DNA of 46,186 nucleotides from an uncultured Spartobacteria bacterium (GTDB taxonomy: Bacteria > Verrucomicrobiota > Verrucomicrobiia > Chthoniobacterales > Terrimicrobiaceae), in the NCBI GenBank assembly GCA_937960895.1, contig CALCJD010000075.1:1-46186 (forward strand). The letters run 5' to 3'. Position numbers and translations under genes: made by a program. Below, one piece after another: positions 16,067-24,697 of the stretch. Each line of letters begins with the position of its first letter. The stretch's first letter is position 1. Below the pieces are notes generated by a model. It did no database searches. It had not been told where the DNA came from and saw only the letters and a program-made list of their open reading frames with translations.

Positions 16067-17437
16067 TCAAAAGGTGATCTTTTGTCCCGGTTCCGGAATG
16101 ATGACCTCCGTGTCCGGCAGTTCCTTGTAGAGCTTGAGCTGGAACCACTCGATGGCCGGGCGGTCGCCGTGGACGAGGACGATCTTTTTCGGGCGCAGCG
16201 CAATGGCGTAGTTGAGGAGGCTTTCGCGGCTGGCGTGGGCGCTGAAATTGAATTCGTCGATGTGGCAGTTGAGTTTGACGGACGGCTGCTTCGGATCCAG
16301 GACGATGTTGTCGCCGGGATTGGCGGAGCGGATGCGGCCGGCCGGCGATTCGGGATCCGAATAGCCCACAAAAAACAGACTTTGGTTCGGGTCGGCCAGG
16401 ACCCGTCGGGCAAAGAGGTTTGAGAGGGTGTTCTCGGTCATCATGCCGCTCGACAGGGCAAAGATGCACTTCTTGCGCGGCGGGATGGTGAAGACCTCGT
16501 TGCCGGAAAGCACATAGGGGGCGAGTTCCTGCAGAAGCTGGAGCTCGGGATGGGCGCGCTGGGGATCGTCGGAAAGGGTGTCGTAAAGATTGGTCAGCTT
16601 GGTGCTCAGGCCGCCGATGTAGATCGGCACGGCCGCCAGGAGCCCGCGCAGCCGCATGCGCCAGAGCATGGCCAGCAATTCCTGGGTCTTGCCCAGGGCA
16701 AACACGGGAATGGTCACACTGCCGCCGCGGTCAAAGGCATCCCGCACCGCCCGCGCCAGGCGCTCCTCCTCCTTGGCCCGGGTGAATCCCGGCGGAGTGG
16801 GGGAATCGCCGCGGGTGGTTTCCATGATCAGGACGTCGACCTGTTCCTCCGGAAACTCCGCGCCGCGGATGAGGATCTGATTCTCGAAATTGACATCGCC
16901 CGTGTAGAAGACCTTTTTCCCCTCGCTGCGAATCATCACACCCGCGGCGCCCAGGATGTGACCGGCCGGGTAAAACTCGAAACTCGGTTCACCGTCCCCG
17001 CCGCTTCGCTCGCCGTTGAGGTCAAAGGGACGCCGCAGGGTGCAGGGCTGCCAGGCCGTGCGGGAAAACTCCACGCCGCGATGGGTGAAGAGCGGATAGG
17101 CCTCGATCTGATGCTCCTCGCGCTGCCGCACCATCACGTTGACCGAATTGTGCAGCATCACGTCGGCCACCCGCGCGGTGGCCTGGGTCATGAACACCCG
17201 CGCCTGCTGTTCGCGGCGGGTCAGAAAGGGAAGGGAGCCGATGTGATCCTGATGGGCGTGGGTGACAATGATCGCATCCACACCGCCTTCCGGAACGAGA
17301 TCGTAATTGGGAATGGCGGTCAGGCCTTCCTCCTTCGGATGCATCCCGGCGTCCAAGACAATCGTCCGGCCCTTGGTCCGGAGCAGATAGGAATTCGCGC
17401 CGATTTCGACGTTCCGAGTCAGATTCACAAATTCCAT
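16067..17437 (-). CDS. MBL-fold metallo-hydrolase with beta-CASP domain (RNA processing type)
   Basis: 456 residues from the ATG at 17437 (MEFVNLTRNVEIGANS). The metallo-beta-lactamase signature is HAHQDH (60-65). AGHILGAAGVMIRSEG and FYTGDVNFE complete the metal site. The beta-CASP insert follows, with METTRGDSPTPP, SVTIPVFALGKTQELL and FALSSGMMTENTLSN. The C-terminal motifs are FNFSAHASRESLLN (motif B region) and VLVHGDRPA. This matches the YSH1/CPSF-like exonuclease group; an RNase role is inferred from the family. The stop is convergent with the methyltransferase gene. Confidence 0.88.
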   Translation of the reverse strand: MEFVNLTRNVEIGANSYLLRTKGRTIVLDAGMHPKEEGLTAIPNYDLVPEGGVDAIIVTHAHQDHIGSLPFLTRREQQARVFMTQATARVADVMLHNSVNVMVRQREEHQIEAYPLFTHRGVEFSRTAWQPCTLRRPFDLNGERSGGDGEPSFEFYPAGHILGAAGVMIRSEGKKVFYTGDVNFENQILIRGAEFPEEQVDVLIMETTRGDSPTPPGFTRAKEEERLARAVRDAFDRGGSVTIPVFALGKTQELLAMLWRMRLRGLLAAVPIYIGGLSTKLTNLYDTLSDDPQRAHPELQLLQELAPYVLSGNEVFTIPPRKKCIFALSSGMMTENTLSNLFARRVLADPNQSLFFVGYSDPESPAGRIRSANPGDNIVLDPKQPSVKLNCHIDEFNFSAHASRESLLNYAIALRPKKIVLVHGDRPAIEWFQLKLYKELPDTEVIIPEPGQKITF

Positions 17438-17510
17438 ACACCACGCTAAGCCGGGAAATGCCTCCCAGGGAACGGAAAAGTGGACCCAAAGGGGATTTTT
17501 GTCACGAATG

Positions 17511-18047
17511 TCAGGGACCGGATTCCGGGTGGGATCCCGGCGGGGATTGTCCCTCGTTCCCCCCGGGGGAGGACCGGCGGAATCGGGATCGGATGGCCCG
17601 GAAAAGAAACACCAGCCCCACGCCCAGGACCGCCCCGCCCAGGTTGATGAGGACGTCCCAGGGGGAGGCGCTCCGCCTTTCCGAGACATACTGGACGAAT
17701 TCGGTGAACAGGGCGAGCAGGCCGCAGGTGGTGAGGACCACGAAAACGGAGGACAAAGTGCCGTGTCCAAACCATGGCTTTCGCATCAGACGGCGTGCGC
17801 GCCAGACGAGGATGGCCAGGACGGCAAATTCCGCCACATGACACGATTTGCGCACCCAGACATTGGCCATGTAGAGCTGCCGGGGGGTCATCTTCGGATT
17901 GAACCAGCGAAAAACCGGATTCAACAGGCGCTGCGAATTGGGCAGGGAACCGAGATCGGTTGTGACCACCATCATGATCAGCACCCATCCCAAAACGGGC
18001 AGCCATCGCCCCAGAAACCGTAAAGGACCGTCCAATTCCTTTGTCAT
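17511..18047 (-). CDS. VanZ-like family membrane protein
   Basis: 178 residues with about four helices. The VanZ-like signature is split between WVRKSCHVAEFAVLAILVW and TEFVQYVSERRSASPWDV, followed by LINLGGAVLGVGLVF. The Lys-x-x-His-x-x-Glu/Phe and Glu-x-x-Gln pattern is typical. The tail (SSPGGNEGQSPPGSHPESGP) is low-complexity. The family includes a teicoplanin-resistance gene product, but most members, including this one by context, have no established role. It lies upstream of and on the same strand as the beta-CASP gene, with a 73-bp gap. Confidence 0.82.
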   Translation of the reverse strand: MTKELDGPLRFLGRWLPVLGWVLIMMVVTTDLGSLPNSQRLLNPVFRWFNPKMTPRQLYMANVWVRKSCHVAEFAVLAILVWRARRLMRKPWFGHGTLSSVFVVLTTCGLLALFTEFVQYVSERRSASPWDVLINLGGAVLGVGLVFLFRAIRSRFRRSSPGGNEGQSPPGSHPESGP

Positions 18048-18134
18048 CGGGCGACGGACGAGCCGCTGTCAATACATTGTGATGCGCCGGACCGGACCGA
18101 TCCCAGGCGGCTCCGGTGGGGCGCCGCCGTCCGC

Positions 18135-18332
18135 CTATCCTCCGGCGGCCACACGCAGGATTTCGAGCCGATCGTCCGGCTGCAGACGGATCGTCGGCCA
18201 TTCCGACCGGTGGAGGGCGACGCCGTTGTGCTCGATGAGAAGCATTTCCGGCGGCAGGCCGAGTTCGGCGACGAGTTCCGGCAGGGTGGTCGCGCCGGTT
18301 TCGCGGCGTTCTCCGTTGACGTGGATGGTCAT
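18135..18332 (-). CDS. thiS: Sulfur carrier protein ThiS
   Basis: 65 residues starting MTIHVNGERRETG and ending RVAAGG. The C-terminal Gly-Gly is the site that is adenylated and thiocarboxylated for thiazole synthesis. The length is right for ThiS, and it has the ubiquitin-like pattern LVAELGL, VALHRSEWPTIRLQPDDRLE. The start lies four bases after the thiH stop, so the pair is one operon in the order thiH-thiS. The usual partner ThiG is not in the window. Confidence 0.88.
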   Translation of the reverse strand: MTIHVNGERRETGATTLPELVAELGLPPEMLLIEHNGVALHRSEWPTIRLQPDDRLEILRVAAGG

Positions 18333-18336
18333 GGAC

Positions 18337-19449
18337 TCAGGCGGCATTGAGAATGGCGGCGTCCCAATCCTTCCACACCGGATCCAGTCCCAGGGCGCGG
18401 AGGCGTTCGGCGACTTCGGCCGGCGGGCGGTCATCGGAAATGGCAAACTGGCCCTCCGCGGCCTCGCCGTCCGCGGCGATCTGGCGGCCGCGCACGGTCT
18501 GGTGCAGGTTCTGTTTTCCTTGGCCGGTGTACCCGCCCGGTTCCGTGTGGCTGCCGGCGCTCATCATGGTGACCCCCAGCGGCGCCAGGGCGTCGCGGAG
18601 TTCGGGCGATTCACGCGTGCTCATGACGATGCCGATCTGCGGGAAGGTCACCCGCAGGGCGCAGAGGAGTTGGATGAACTCGCGGTCGGGCAGGGGATGG
18701 GTGGGGTGAAATTCGCCGGCGGCCGGACGCAGCCGGGGCAGGCTGACGGTCAGTTGGGCCTTCCAGCAGACCCGCAGGAGATATTCGATGTGGGCCGCCA
18801 GGGCCAGGGCCTCCTCCCGCCAGTGCCACAGGCCGAAAAGCGCGCCGACCCCGATCCGGCGGAACCCCGCCTCATAGGCGCGTTCCGGACAGTCGAGCCG
18901 CCAGTGGTAATCCTTCTTGGGTCCGGCAAGGTGCATCGCCGCGTAGGTGGGCTCGTGGTAGGTTTCCTGATACACGACAAGCCCTTCCGCCCCGGCGGCG
19001 ACGAGGGGCCGGTATTCGTCGGTTTCCATCGGAGCCACTTCCAGATTCAGGCTGGGCACGATGGGCGCCAGGCGGCGGAGGCAGAGTTCCATGTAGCCGC
19101 CGGAAACAAACTTGGGATGCTCTCCCGCAACCAGCAGGATGTTGCGGAAACCCTGGGAGGCGAGGAATTCCGCCTCGCGGGCGACCTCCTCGATCTCGAG
19201 CGTGACACGCAGGATGGCGTTCTCCCGGGAAAATCCGCAGTAGGCGCAGGAGTTGATGCATTCGTTGGAAAGATACAGCGGGGCAAAAAGCCGCATCGTG
19301 CGCCCGAAATACCGGCGGGTCAGCGTGGCCGACTCGCGGGCCAGTCGGGCCAGTCCGGCGTCGTCCAGCGGATCGAGCAGACGCTCAAATCCGCGCAGGA
19401 GCGGGGATTTGTCCCGCAGCGCCGGGGTGATGTCGGATGAAAAAGCCAT
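18337..19449 (-). CDS. thiH: 2-iminoacetate synthase ThiH
   Basis: 370 residues from the ATG at 19449, which has a strong AGGAGGT sequence just upstream. It is a radical SAM enzyme with the CINSCAYCGF cluster motif (Cys-x3-Cys-x2-Cys, about residue 75). Family segments include RYFGRTMRLFAPLYLSNEC, YQETYHEPTY, GLWHWREEALALAAH and MSAGSHTEPGGY. ThiH cleaves tyrosine to give 2-iminoacetate for the thiazole moiety of thiamine. The ThiS gene follows. I see no TPP riboswitch motifs in the 107 bases upstream. Confidence 0.93.
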   Translation of the reverse strand: MAFSSDITPALRDKSPLLRGFERLLDPLDDAGLARLARESATLTRRYFGRTMRLFAPLYLSNECINSCAYCGFSRENAILRVTLEIEEVAREAEFLASQGFRNILLVAGEHPKFVSGGYMELCLRRLAPIVPSLNLEVAPMETDEYRPLVAAGAEGLVVYQETYHEPTYAAMHLAGPKKDYHWRLDCPERAYEAGFRRIGVGALFGLWHWREEALALAAHIEYLLRVCWKAQLTVSLPRLRPAAGEFHPTHPLPDREFIQLLCALRVTFPQIGIVMSTRESPELRDALAPLGVTMMSAGSHTEPGGYTGQGKQNLHQTVRGRQIAADGEAAEGQFAISDDRPPAEVAERLRALGLDPVWKDWDAAILNAA

Positions 19450-19568
19450 GAACCTCCTATCATTCCACAAATTGCGTGGCGGGGTAGAGGAAAACTGCGA
19501 ATTTTTGCGCCGTTTTCCGGCCGATTTTTCTCCGTGCCCGCCCTGCCGGGCTGTGCTTGATTGACCCT

Positions 19569-20828
19569 GTGTTGGAAAAATCCCTTTTTGGCGAACGCAT
19601 CGCCAGCGGCAGTGGCATTGAGGAATTGATGGACGACCTGGGGCGCGCCATGGCGGGCGCCCATGGCCCGGTGCGCATGCTCGGCGGCGGCAATCCCGCC
19701 CACATCCCGGAGATGCTGGAGTTGTGGCGGAGGCGCATGACGGAAATCCTTGCGGACCCGCCGCTCTTCGATCACATGATGACGAATTACGATCCGCCGA
19801 TCGGCAATCCGTCCTTCCTTCGCGCCCTGGCCGGCCTCCTGCGGCGGGAGTTCGGGTGGGACATCGGTCCGGAAAACCTCGCCATCACCGCCGGCGGGCA
19901 GACCGCCTTTTTCCTCCTTTTCAACCTGCTCGCCGGGGAGTTTTCCGACGGACGCCGCAAGAGCATCCTCTTTCCGCTCGTCCCGGAATACATCGGATAC
20001 GCCAACCAGGGACTGGCCCCCGGCATGATGCGTGCCGTCGAACCACACATCGAAATCCTGCCGAACCACCGGTTCAAATACCACGTCGATTTCGACCGCC
20101 TGCAGGTCACAGATGACATCGCGGCGCTTTGTGTTTCCCGTCCGACGAACCCTTCGGGCAACGTGCTGACCAACGGGGAAATTCACCGCCTCGACGGCCT
20201 GGCCCGAGCCGCCGGCGTGCCGCTCATCATCGACAATGCCTACGGGGTGCCGTTTCCCGGCATCCTGTTCCGCGACGCCGATCCGATCTGGAACGAAAAC
20301 ATCATCCTCACGCTCAGCCTGTCCAAATTCGGCCTGCCCAACACCCGCACCGGCATCGTGGTGGCCCGTCCGGAAATCATCCGCGCCGTGGCGTCCATGA
20401 CCGCCATCGTCGGGCTTGCCAACTGTCCCATCGGACAGACCATGGTCCTGCCGCTGGTCGAATCCGGGGAAATCCTGCGCCTCTCGCGCGAGGTGGTGCG
20501 GCCCTATTACGAACGCAAATCCCGGCTGGCCCAGGAGTGGATTGCGGAATTTTTCGATGACAGCCTCGACTACCACGTTCACGTCAGCGAAGGCGCCCTG
20601 TTCCTCTGGCTGTGGTTTCGCGGCATGAAAATTTCCGCCGAGACGCTGTACGACCGTCTCAAGGAGCGCGGCGTGCTGATCGTGCCGGGTCATTATTTCG
20701 GCGTCGGCGCCCCCGACGACTGGCGTCATGGCCACGAATGCATCCGGCTGAGTTTTGCCATGGACGAAAAGGCCGTCCGGGAGGGCATTGCCATTCTGGC
20801 CGAGGAGGTGAAGCGCGGATACGCCTGA
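19569..20828 (+). CDS. avtA: Valine-pyruvate aminotransferase-like (AvtA)
   Basis: About 419 residues from the GTG at 19569; TTG at 19557 is the alternative, and neither has a clear ribosome-binding site. The N-terminus KSLFGERIASGSGIEELMDD and RMLGGGNPAHIPEM match AvtA closely. It is a fold-type I PLP enzyme with the NYDPPIGNPSFL, SRPTNPSGNVLT and DNAYGVPFPG motifs, the PLP-binding Lys in LTLSLSKFGLPNTRTG, and RLSFAMDE near the C-terminus. It is expected to transfer an amino group between alanine and 2-oxoisovalerate. Confidence 0.88.
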   Translation: MLEKSLFGERIASGSGIEELMDDLGRAMAGAHGPVRMLGGGNPAHIPEMLELWRRRMTEILADPPLFDHMMTNYDPPIGNPSFLRALAGLLRREFGWDIGPENLAITAGGQTAFFLLFNLLAGEFSDGRRKSILFPLVPEYIGYANQGLAPGMMRAVEPHIEILPNHRFKYHVDFDRLQVTDDIAALCVSRPTNPSGNVLTNGEIHRLDGLARAAGVPLIIDNAYGVPFPGILFRDADPIWNENIILTLSLSKFGLPNTRTGIVVARPEIIRAVASMTAIVGLANCPIGQTMVLPLVESGEILRLSREVVRPYYERKSRLAQEWIAEFFDDSLDYHVHVSEGALFLWLWFRGMKISAETLYDRLKERGVLIVPGHYFGVGAPDDWRHGHECIRLSFAMDEKAVREGIAILAEEVKRGYA

Positions 20829-20967
20829 ACGGACGGGTCTTTCACGGGTCTCTCATGAAACTGGTGCCGACGGGGCACAGGATGCGGTCGGGCTGCCCGG
20901 GAAAAATCTGACCCCGGCCCGCCTTTCCCATTGTCGCGCGGGCGGCTTTTGCGCAAGTCTCCCGCGC

Positions 20968-22629
20968 GTGAGCAACAAGCTGAATACGAAGGCAAGCGGC
21001 ATTGTCGCCCTGGCGGTGATGTGCTCGCGTGTCCTTGGCCTGATCCGCGAGGTGTTGTTCAGCGCGCTGTTTGGCAGCGAGCGGCTGGGGGCCTTCATCG
21101 TGGCGTTCCGCATTCCGAACCTGCTCCGCGATCTGTTTGCCGAAGGCGCCCTTTCCACCGCTTTCATCACGGTGTTCAGCCGCAAGCTGGAAACGGAGGG
21201 CGCCGAATCGGCCTGGGCGCTGGCTTCGAAGATGTTCACGCTGGCGGTGATCTTCATGAGCGGCGTGACGCTGCTCGGCATCCTGCTGGCCGATCCGCTC
21301 TTCGACCTGATTTCGTGGGGCGCCCCGCCGTCGGTGCTTGCGTGGAAGGGCCTCGTGGTCCGGCTCACGCAGGTGATGTTTCCCTTCATCCTGCTTGTTT
21401 CCCTGGCCGCGCTCGTCATGGGCATGCTCAATGCCCGGAATGTCTTCGGCGTGCCGGCCATGGCTTCGAGTTTTTTCAACATCGGGTCGATCCTCGGCGG
21501 CGTGTTGCTCGCCTGGTGGCTGGAACCCGACTTTGTCGAAACCATCATCCGGCTGCGCGGCAGTGACGCCCCCTTGCCGGGCCTGCCCTTCGGTCAGCGC
21601 GCCCTGATGGGACTGGCCGTGGGCACGCTCCTCGGCGGACTGCTCCAGTTTGCCGTCCAATTGCCCTCGCTGCGGAAGGTGGGCTTTTCGTTCCGGCCGG
21701 ATTTCCGCTGGCGCGATTCCGGGGTGAGAAAAATCCTCGAGCTCATGGTGCCGTCGGTGATCGCCGCCAGTGCGGTCCAGGTGAATGTGCTGGTCAATAC
21801 AAGCTTTGCCATGCAGGTCGGCATGGCCGCGCCGGCCTGGCTGAACAACGCCTTCCGGCTCATGCAGCTTCCGCTGGGCATCTTCGGAGTGGCCGTGGCC
21901 ACCATCACCCTCCCGGTCGTGTCGCGCATTGCGGTGAGCAGGGACCGCCAGGCCTTCGGACCCACCCTCGGCCGGGCGTTGCGCCTGGCGGTGTTTTTCA
22001 CCATCCCCTCCGCCGTCGGGCTCTATTTCCTGGGGCATCCCATCATCAGCCTCATTTACGAGCACGGCAATTTCCACGCCTCCGACGCCTGGAACAGCGC
22101 GCTCGCCCTGCAGTTTTATGCGATGGGCCTCGTGGCCTATTCGTGCATCAAGGTGCTGTCGCCGGCGTTTTATGCCATCGACCACAAATGGACCCCCATG
22201 TTTGTGAGTTTCGGGGCCATTGCGCTCAACGTCGTCCTGAACTGGCTGTTCATCTTTCATTTCGGGCTCGGGCATCGCGGACTGGCCCTCTCGACCGCCA
22301 TTTCCGCGACGCTGAATTTTGCGGTCCTGTATGTCCTCATGCTGCGCCCGGCGGGCACCCTGGACACCGGACGCCTTTTCGCCACGTTCCTCCGGTGCGG
22401 AGTCGCCGCCGCCGCGCTCGGCGCCACCTGCTGGGCGGGAATGGCCTTTGGATCAAAGTGGTTGTTTTCGGAAAGCCTCTGGATCAAAGCCGTCGCCCTG
22501 TTTGTCCTCATCGGAGCGGCCGGGCTGGTTTATGTCGCGGCGTGTTTTGTGCTGCAGGTTGACGAGGTCCGGGAGGCCGTCCGCCTGATCGCCGGAAAAA
22601 TTCTCCGTCGCCTGAAAAAGTCATCGTAG
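20968..22629 (+). CDS. murJ: Lipid II flippase MurJ
   Basis: 553 residues from a GTG at 20968. It starts with the MurJ hallmarks ASGIVALAVMCSRVLGLIRE and FRIPNLLRDLFAEGALSTAF. About 14 transmembrane segments follow, with VMFPFILLVSLAALVMGMLN, YFLGHPIISLIYEHGNF and LSPAFYAIDHKWTPM as recognisable family blocks. It moves lipid II across the inner membrane for peptidoglycan synthesis. The length is slightly above typical. The 139 bases upstream show no clear promoter to me. Confidence 0.95.
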   Translation: MSNKLNTKASGIVALAVMCSRVLGLIREVLFSALFGSERLGAFIVAFRIPNLLRDLFAEGALSTAFITVFSRKLETEGAESAWALASKMFTLAVIFMSGVTLLGILLADPLFDLISWGAPPSVLAWKGLVVRLTQVMFPFILLVSLAALVMGMLNARNVFGVPAMASSFFNIGSILGGVLLAWWLEPDFVETIIRLRGSDAPLPGLPFGQRALMGLAVGTLLGGLLQFAVQLPSLRKVGFSFRPDFRWRDSGVRKILELMVPSVIAASAVQVNVLVNTSFAMQVGMAAPAWLNNAFRLMQLPLGIFGVAVATITLPVVSRIAVSRDRQAFGPTLGRALRLAVFFTIPSAVGLYFLGHPIISLIYEHGNFHASDAWNSALALQFYAMGLVAYSCIKVLSPAFYAIDHKWTPMFVSFGAIALNVVLNWLFIFHFGLGHRGLALSTAISATLNFAVLYVLMLRPAGTLDTGRLFATFLRCGVAAAALGATCWAGMAFGSKWLFSESLWIKAVALFVLIGAAGLVYVAACFVLQVDEVREAVRLIAGKILRRLKKSS

Positions 22630-22746
22630 GAAATTTCTGTCGGTGACCCGAAGACGGCCCGCGGGCGAGGCGTTCGTCAAAGGGGATTCCCTGTCTTGTC
22701 ATTTCCTACGGACGGCCGGATGGACGCTTCCCTGCGATATGCCGGT

Positions 22747-23421
22747 ATGCTCCGTGCGGTGATTTTTGATGTCGATGGCACCCTGGTGGATTCCGTGGAC
22801 CGCCATGCCCAAGCCTGGGTGGAAACGCTCGCGGAGTTCGGATACGGGTGCGATTTTGCCGCCGTCCGGCAGCAGATCGGAAAGGGTGGTGATCAGCTGA
22901 TGAAGGAATTTCTCACCCCGCAGCAAATCCACCGGGATGGCGAAGCCATCGAAAAGGCCCGCCTGCGTCATTTTCAAACGCGCTACCTTCCCGGGGTCAC
23001 GGCCTTCCCCATGGTGCGGGAGCTTTTCCTGCGGCTGATCACCGACGGAAAAAAGGTGGTTCTGGCCTCTTCCGCGGTGGGGGTGGAACTGGACGCCTAC
23101 AAACGAAAGACGGCAATCGGGGACCTGATTGAGGACGAAACCTCCAAGGAGGATGTCGAAGCTTCCAAGCCCTGCCCGGACATCTTCCAAGCCGCGCTGG
23201 GCAAACTCGGGGACATTCCGCCCTCCGAGGCGATCATTGTGGGAGATTCCCCCTGGGATGCCATCGCCGGGCGCCGGGCGGGAATCCGCACGATCGGCTT
23301 GCTCTGCGGGGGATTCGGACAGACGGAGCTGGAAAAGGCCGGCTGCGTCGCCGTTTTCCGGGATCCGGCGGATCTCCTCCTTCACTACGCGTCGTCCCCG
23401 CTGGTCGAAACGGGCATGTAA
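22747..23421 (+). CDS. HAD-superfamily hydrolase (phosphoglycolate phosphatase/beta-phosphoglucomutase-like)
   Basis: 224 residues from the ATG at 22747; in-frame starts at 22720 and 22696 are possible. HAD motif I is VIFDVDGTLVDS. The cap domain follows (QQIGKGGDQLMKEFL). Motif II is VLASSA, the motif III Lys is in EASKPCPDIF, and motif IV is IIVGDSPWDAIAGRRAG. These match the subfamily that dephosphorylates small sugar or glycolate phosphates; the exact substrate is unknown. It is followed 45 bases later by a small secreted protein gene. Confidence 0.87.
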   Translation: MLRAVIFDVDGTLVDSVDRHAQAWVETLAEFGYGCDFAAVRQQIGKGGDQLMKEFLTPQQIHRDGEAIEKARLRHFQTRYLPGVTAFPMVRELFLRLITDGKKVVLASSAVGVELDAYKRKTAIGDLIEDETSKEDVEASKPCPDIFQAALGKLGDIPPSEAIIVGDSPWDAIAGRRAGIRTIGLLCGGFGQTELEKAGCVAVFRDPADLLLHYASSPLVETGM

Positions 23422-23466
23422 GGATTTGACCCATCCGACGGAGCCCCAGCCCCCGATTTCAAAGGT

Positions 23467-23739
23467 ATGAAACCCCTCCCGACTGCTTTCTGTGTCATCG
23501 GGCTCACCATGGCGGCTTTCGCCAGGGATGTGGATATCGCTGTGACCGAACTTCCGGCGGCGGTGAGCGCCTCCATTGAAAAAGCCCACCCCGGGGCCAT
23601 CCTGCTCTCCGCGGAAAAAAACCTCAACGCGGACGGCGGAGTCCGGCATTACGAGGTGAAAATTCGCGTCGCGGACCGGCAAAAGGAACTGACCGTTCTG
23701 CCCGACGGCACCATCCGAAAAGACGAAAAGGATGACTAG
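23467..23739 (+). CDS. Small secreted PepSY-like protein
   Basis: 90 residues with a Sec signal (MKPLPTAFCVIGLTMAAFAR). The mature part has one PepSY-like unit: ELPAAVSASIEKAHPGAILL, then HYEVKIRVADRQKELTVLPD and GTIRKDEKDD. This resembles the putative beta-lactamase-inhibitor-like PepSY family. AAAGG lies directly before the ATG. It is 115 bases upstream of ku on the same strand. A periplasmic role is inferred; the function is unknown. Confidence 0.75.
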   Translation: MKPLPTAFCVIGLTMAAFARDVDIAVTELPAAVSASIEKAHPGAILLSAEKNLNADGGVRHYEVKIRVADRQKELTVLPDGTIRKDEKDD

Positions 23740-23854
23740 GTTTTTTGGCAAAAGGTTTGGGGAGAGGCTGCGCGCCCTCTGAAGCCGGCCCAGCTTTTGT
23801 TCCTGCAACCGGACCCCAATCATCCCGCTCCCACGCGAAATCTTCCCCCCTTTT

Positions 23855-24691
23855 ATGAGAACACTTTGGAAAGGCGCCATCAGCTTCGGGCTTGTCACGA
23901 TTCCGGTCTCCCTCTACCCGGCGACCCACCGCGAGGAACTGAAGTTCCGCATGCTGCGCAAGTCGGATCTCAGTCCGATCAACTACAAACGGGTCGCAGA
24001 AACCGACGGCAAGGAGGTGCCGTGGGATCAGATTGTGAAGGGTTATGAATACGAAAAGGACCGCTATGTGGTTCTCAAGGACGAGGATTTTGCGCGCGTG
24101 GATGTGGAGGCCACGCAAACCGTCGACCTGATCAATTTCGTATCCCTCGCCGAGGTGGATCCGCTCCTGTTTTACAAACCGTATTATCTCGAGGTGGGGA
24201 AGGGAGGCGACAAGGCATACGTGCTGCTGCGGGATTCCCTGCTCAAAACGAAAAAGATCGCCATTGCCAAAGTGGTTATTCGCGCCCGCCAGCACCTCGC
24301 CGCCGTGAAACCGCAGAAGGACGGACTCATTCTTGAGCTTATGCACTTCCCCGGGGAACTGATCGACGTCCGGGAATTCAAGGAACCGAAGGAACCCCGG
24401 ATCGGCAAGGCGGAGATGCGGATGGCGGAGCAGTTGATTGAAAGCATGAGTTCGCCGTGGAAGCCGGAGGACTACAGCGATGATTACAAGGATGCCCTGG
24501 AAAAAATCATCGAGGAGAAGATCGAACACGGGGACCGGAAGGCGCCGTCGCGACGCAAACGTCCGGCCAAGTCCAACATCATCGATCTGGCGGAGGTTTT
24601 GAAAAAGAGCCTCCAGGAAACCAAGGGCGCCCGGTCGACCCGGAGCCGCAAACCGGCGTCCAAACGCCGACGCCAGCGAAAGGCGGCCTGA
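23855..24691 (+). CDS. ku: Non-homologous end joining protein Ku
   Basis: 278 residues starting MRTLWKGAISFGLVTIPVSL, the canonical bacterial Ku N-terminus. It continues with HREELKFRMLRKSDLSPI, GYEYEKDRYVVLKDEDF and VLLRDSLLKTKKIAIAKVVI. The core beta-barrel ends near residue 230. A Lys/Arg-rich tail (residues 240-278) follows, of the kind that binds DNA or LigD in other bacteria. Ku homodimers ring double-strand ends and recruit LigD. It lies six bases upstream of ligD, so the two are one operon. Confidence 0.96.
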   Translation: MRTLWKGAISFGLVTIPVSLYPATHREELKFRMLRKSDLSPINYKRVAETDGKEVPWDQIVKGYEYEKDRYVVLKDEDFARVDVEATQTVDLINFVSLAEVDPLLFYKPYYLEVGKGGDKAYVLLRDSLLKTKKIAIAKVVIRARQHLAAVKPQKDGLILELMHFPGELIDVREFKEPKEPRIGKAEMRMAEQLIESMSSPWKPEDYSDDYKDALEKIIEEKIEHGDRKAPSRRKRPAKSNIIDLAEVLKKSLQETKGARSTRSRKPASKRRRQRKAA

Positions 24692-24697
24692 CACGGC

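Noticed and set aside
19450..19556. Possible TPP riboswitch before thiH
   Set aside because: Neither the CTGAGA nor the ACCTGAT-type conserved segments occur; only a strong ribosome-binding site is visible.
20842..22275. 477-codon minus-strand frame antisense to murJ
   Set aside because: Highly charged, His/Gln/Glu-rich shadow sequence; murJ is clear on the plus strand.
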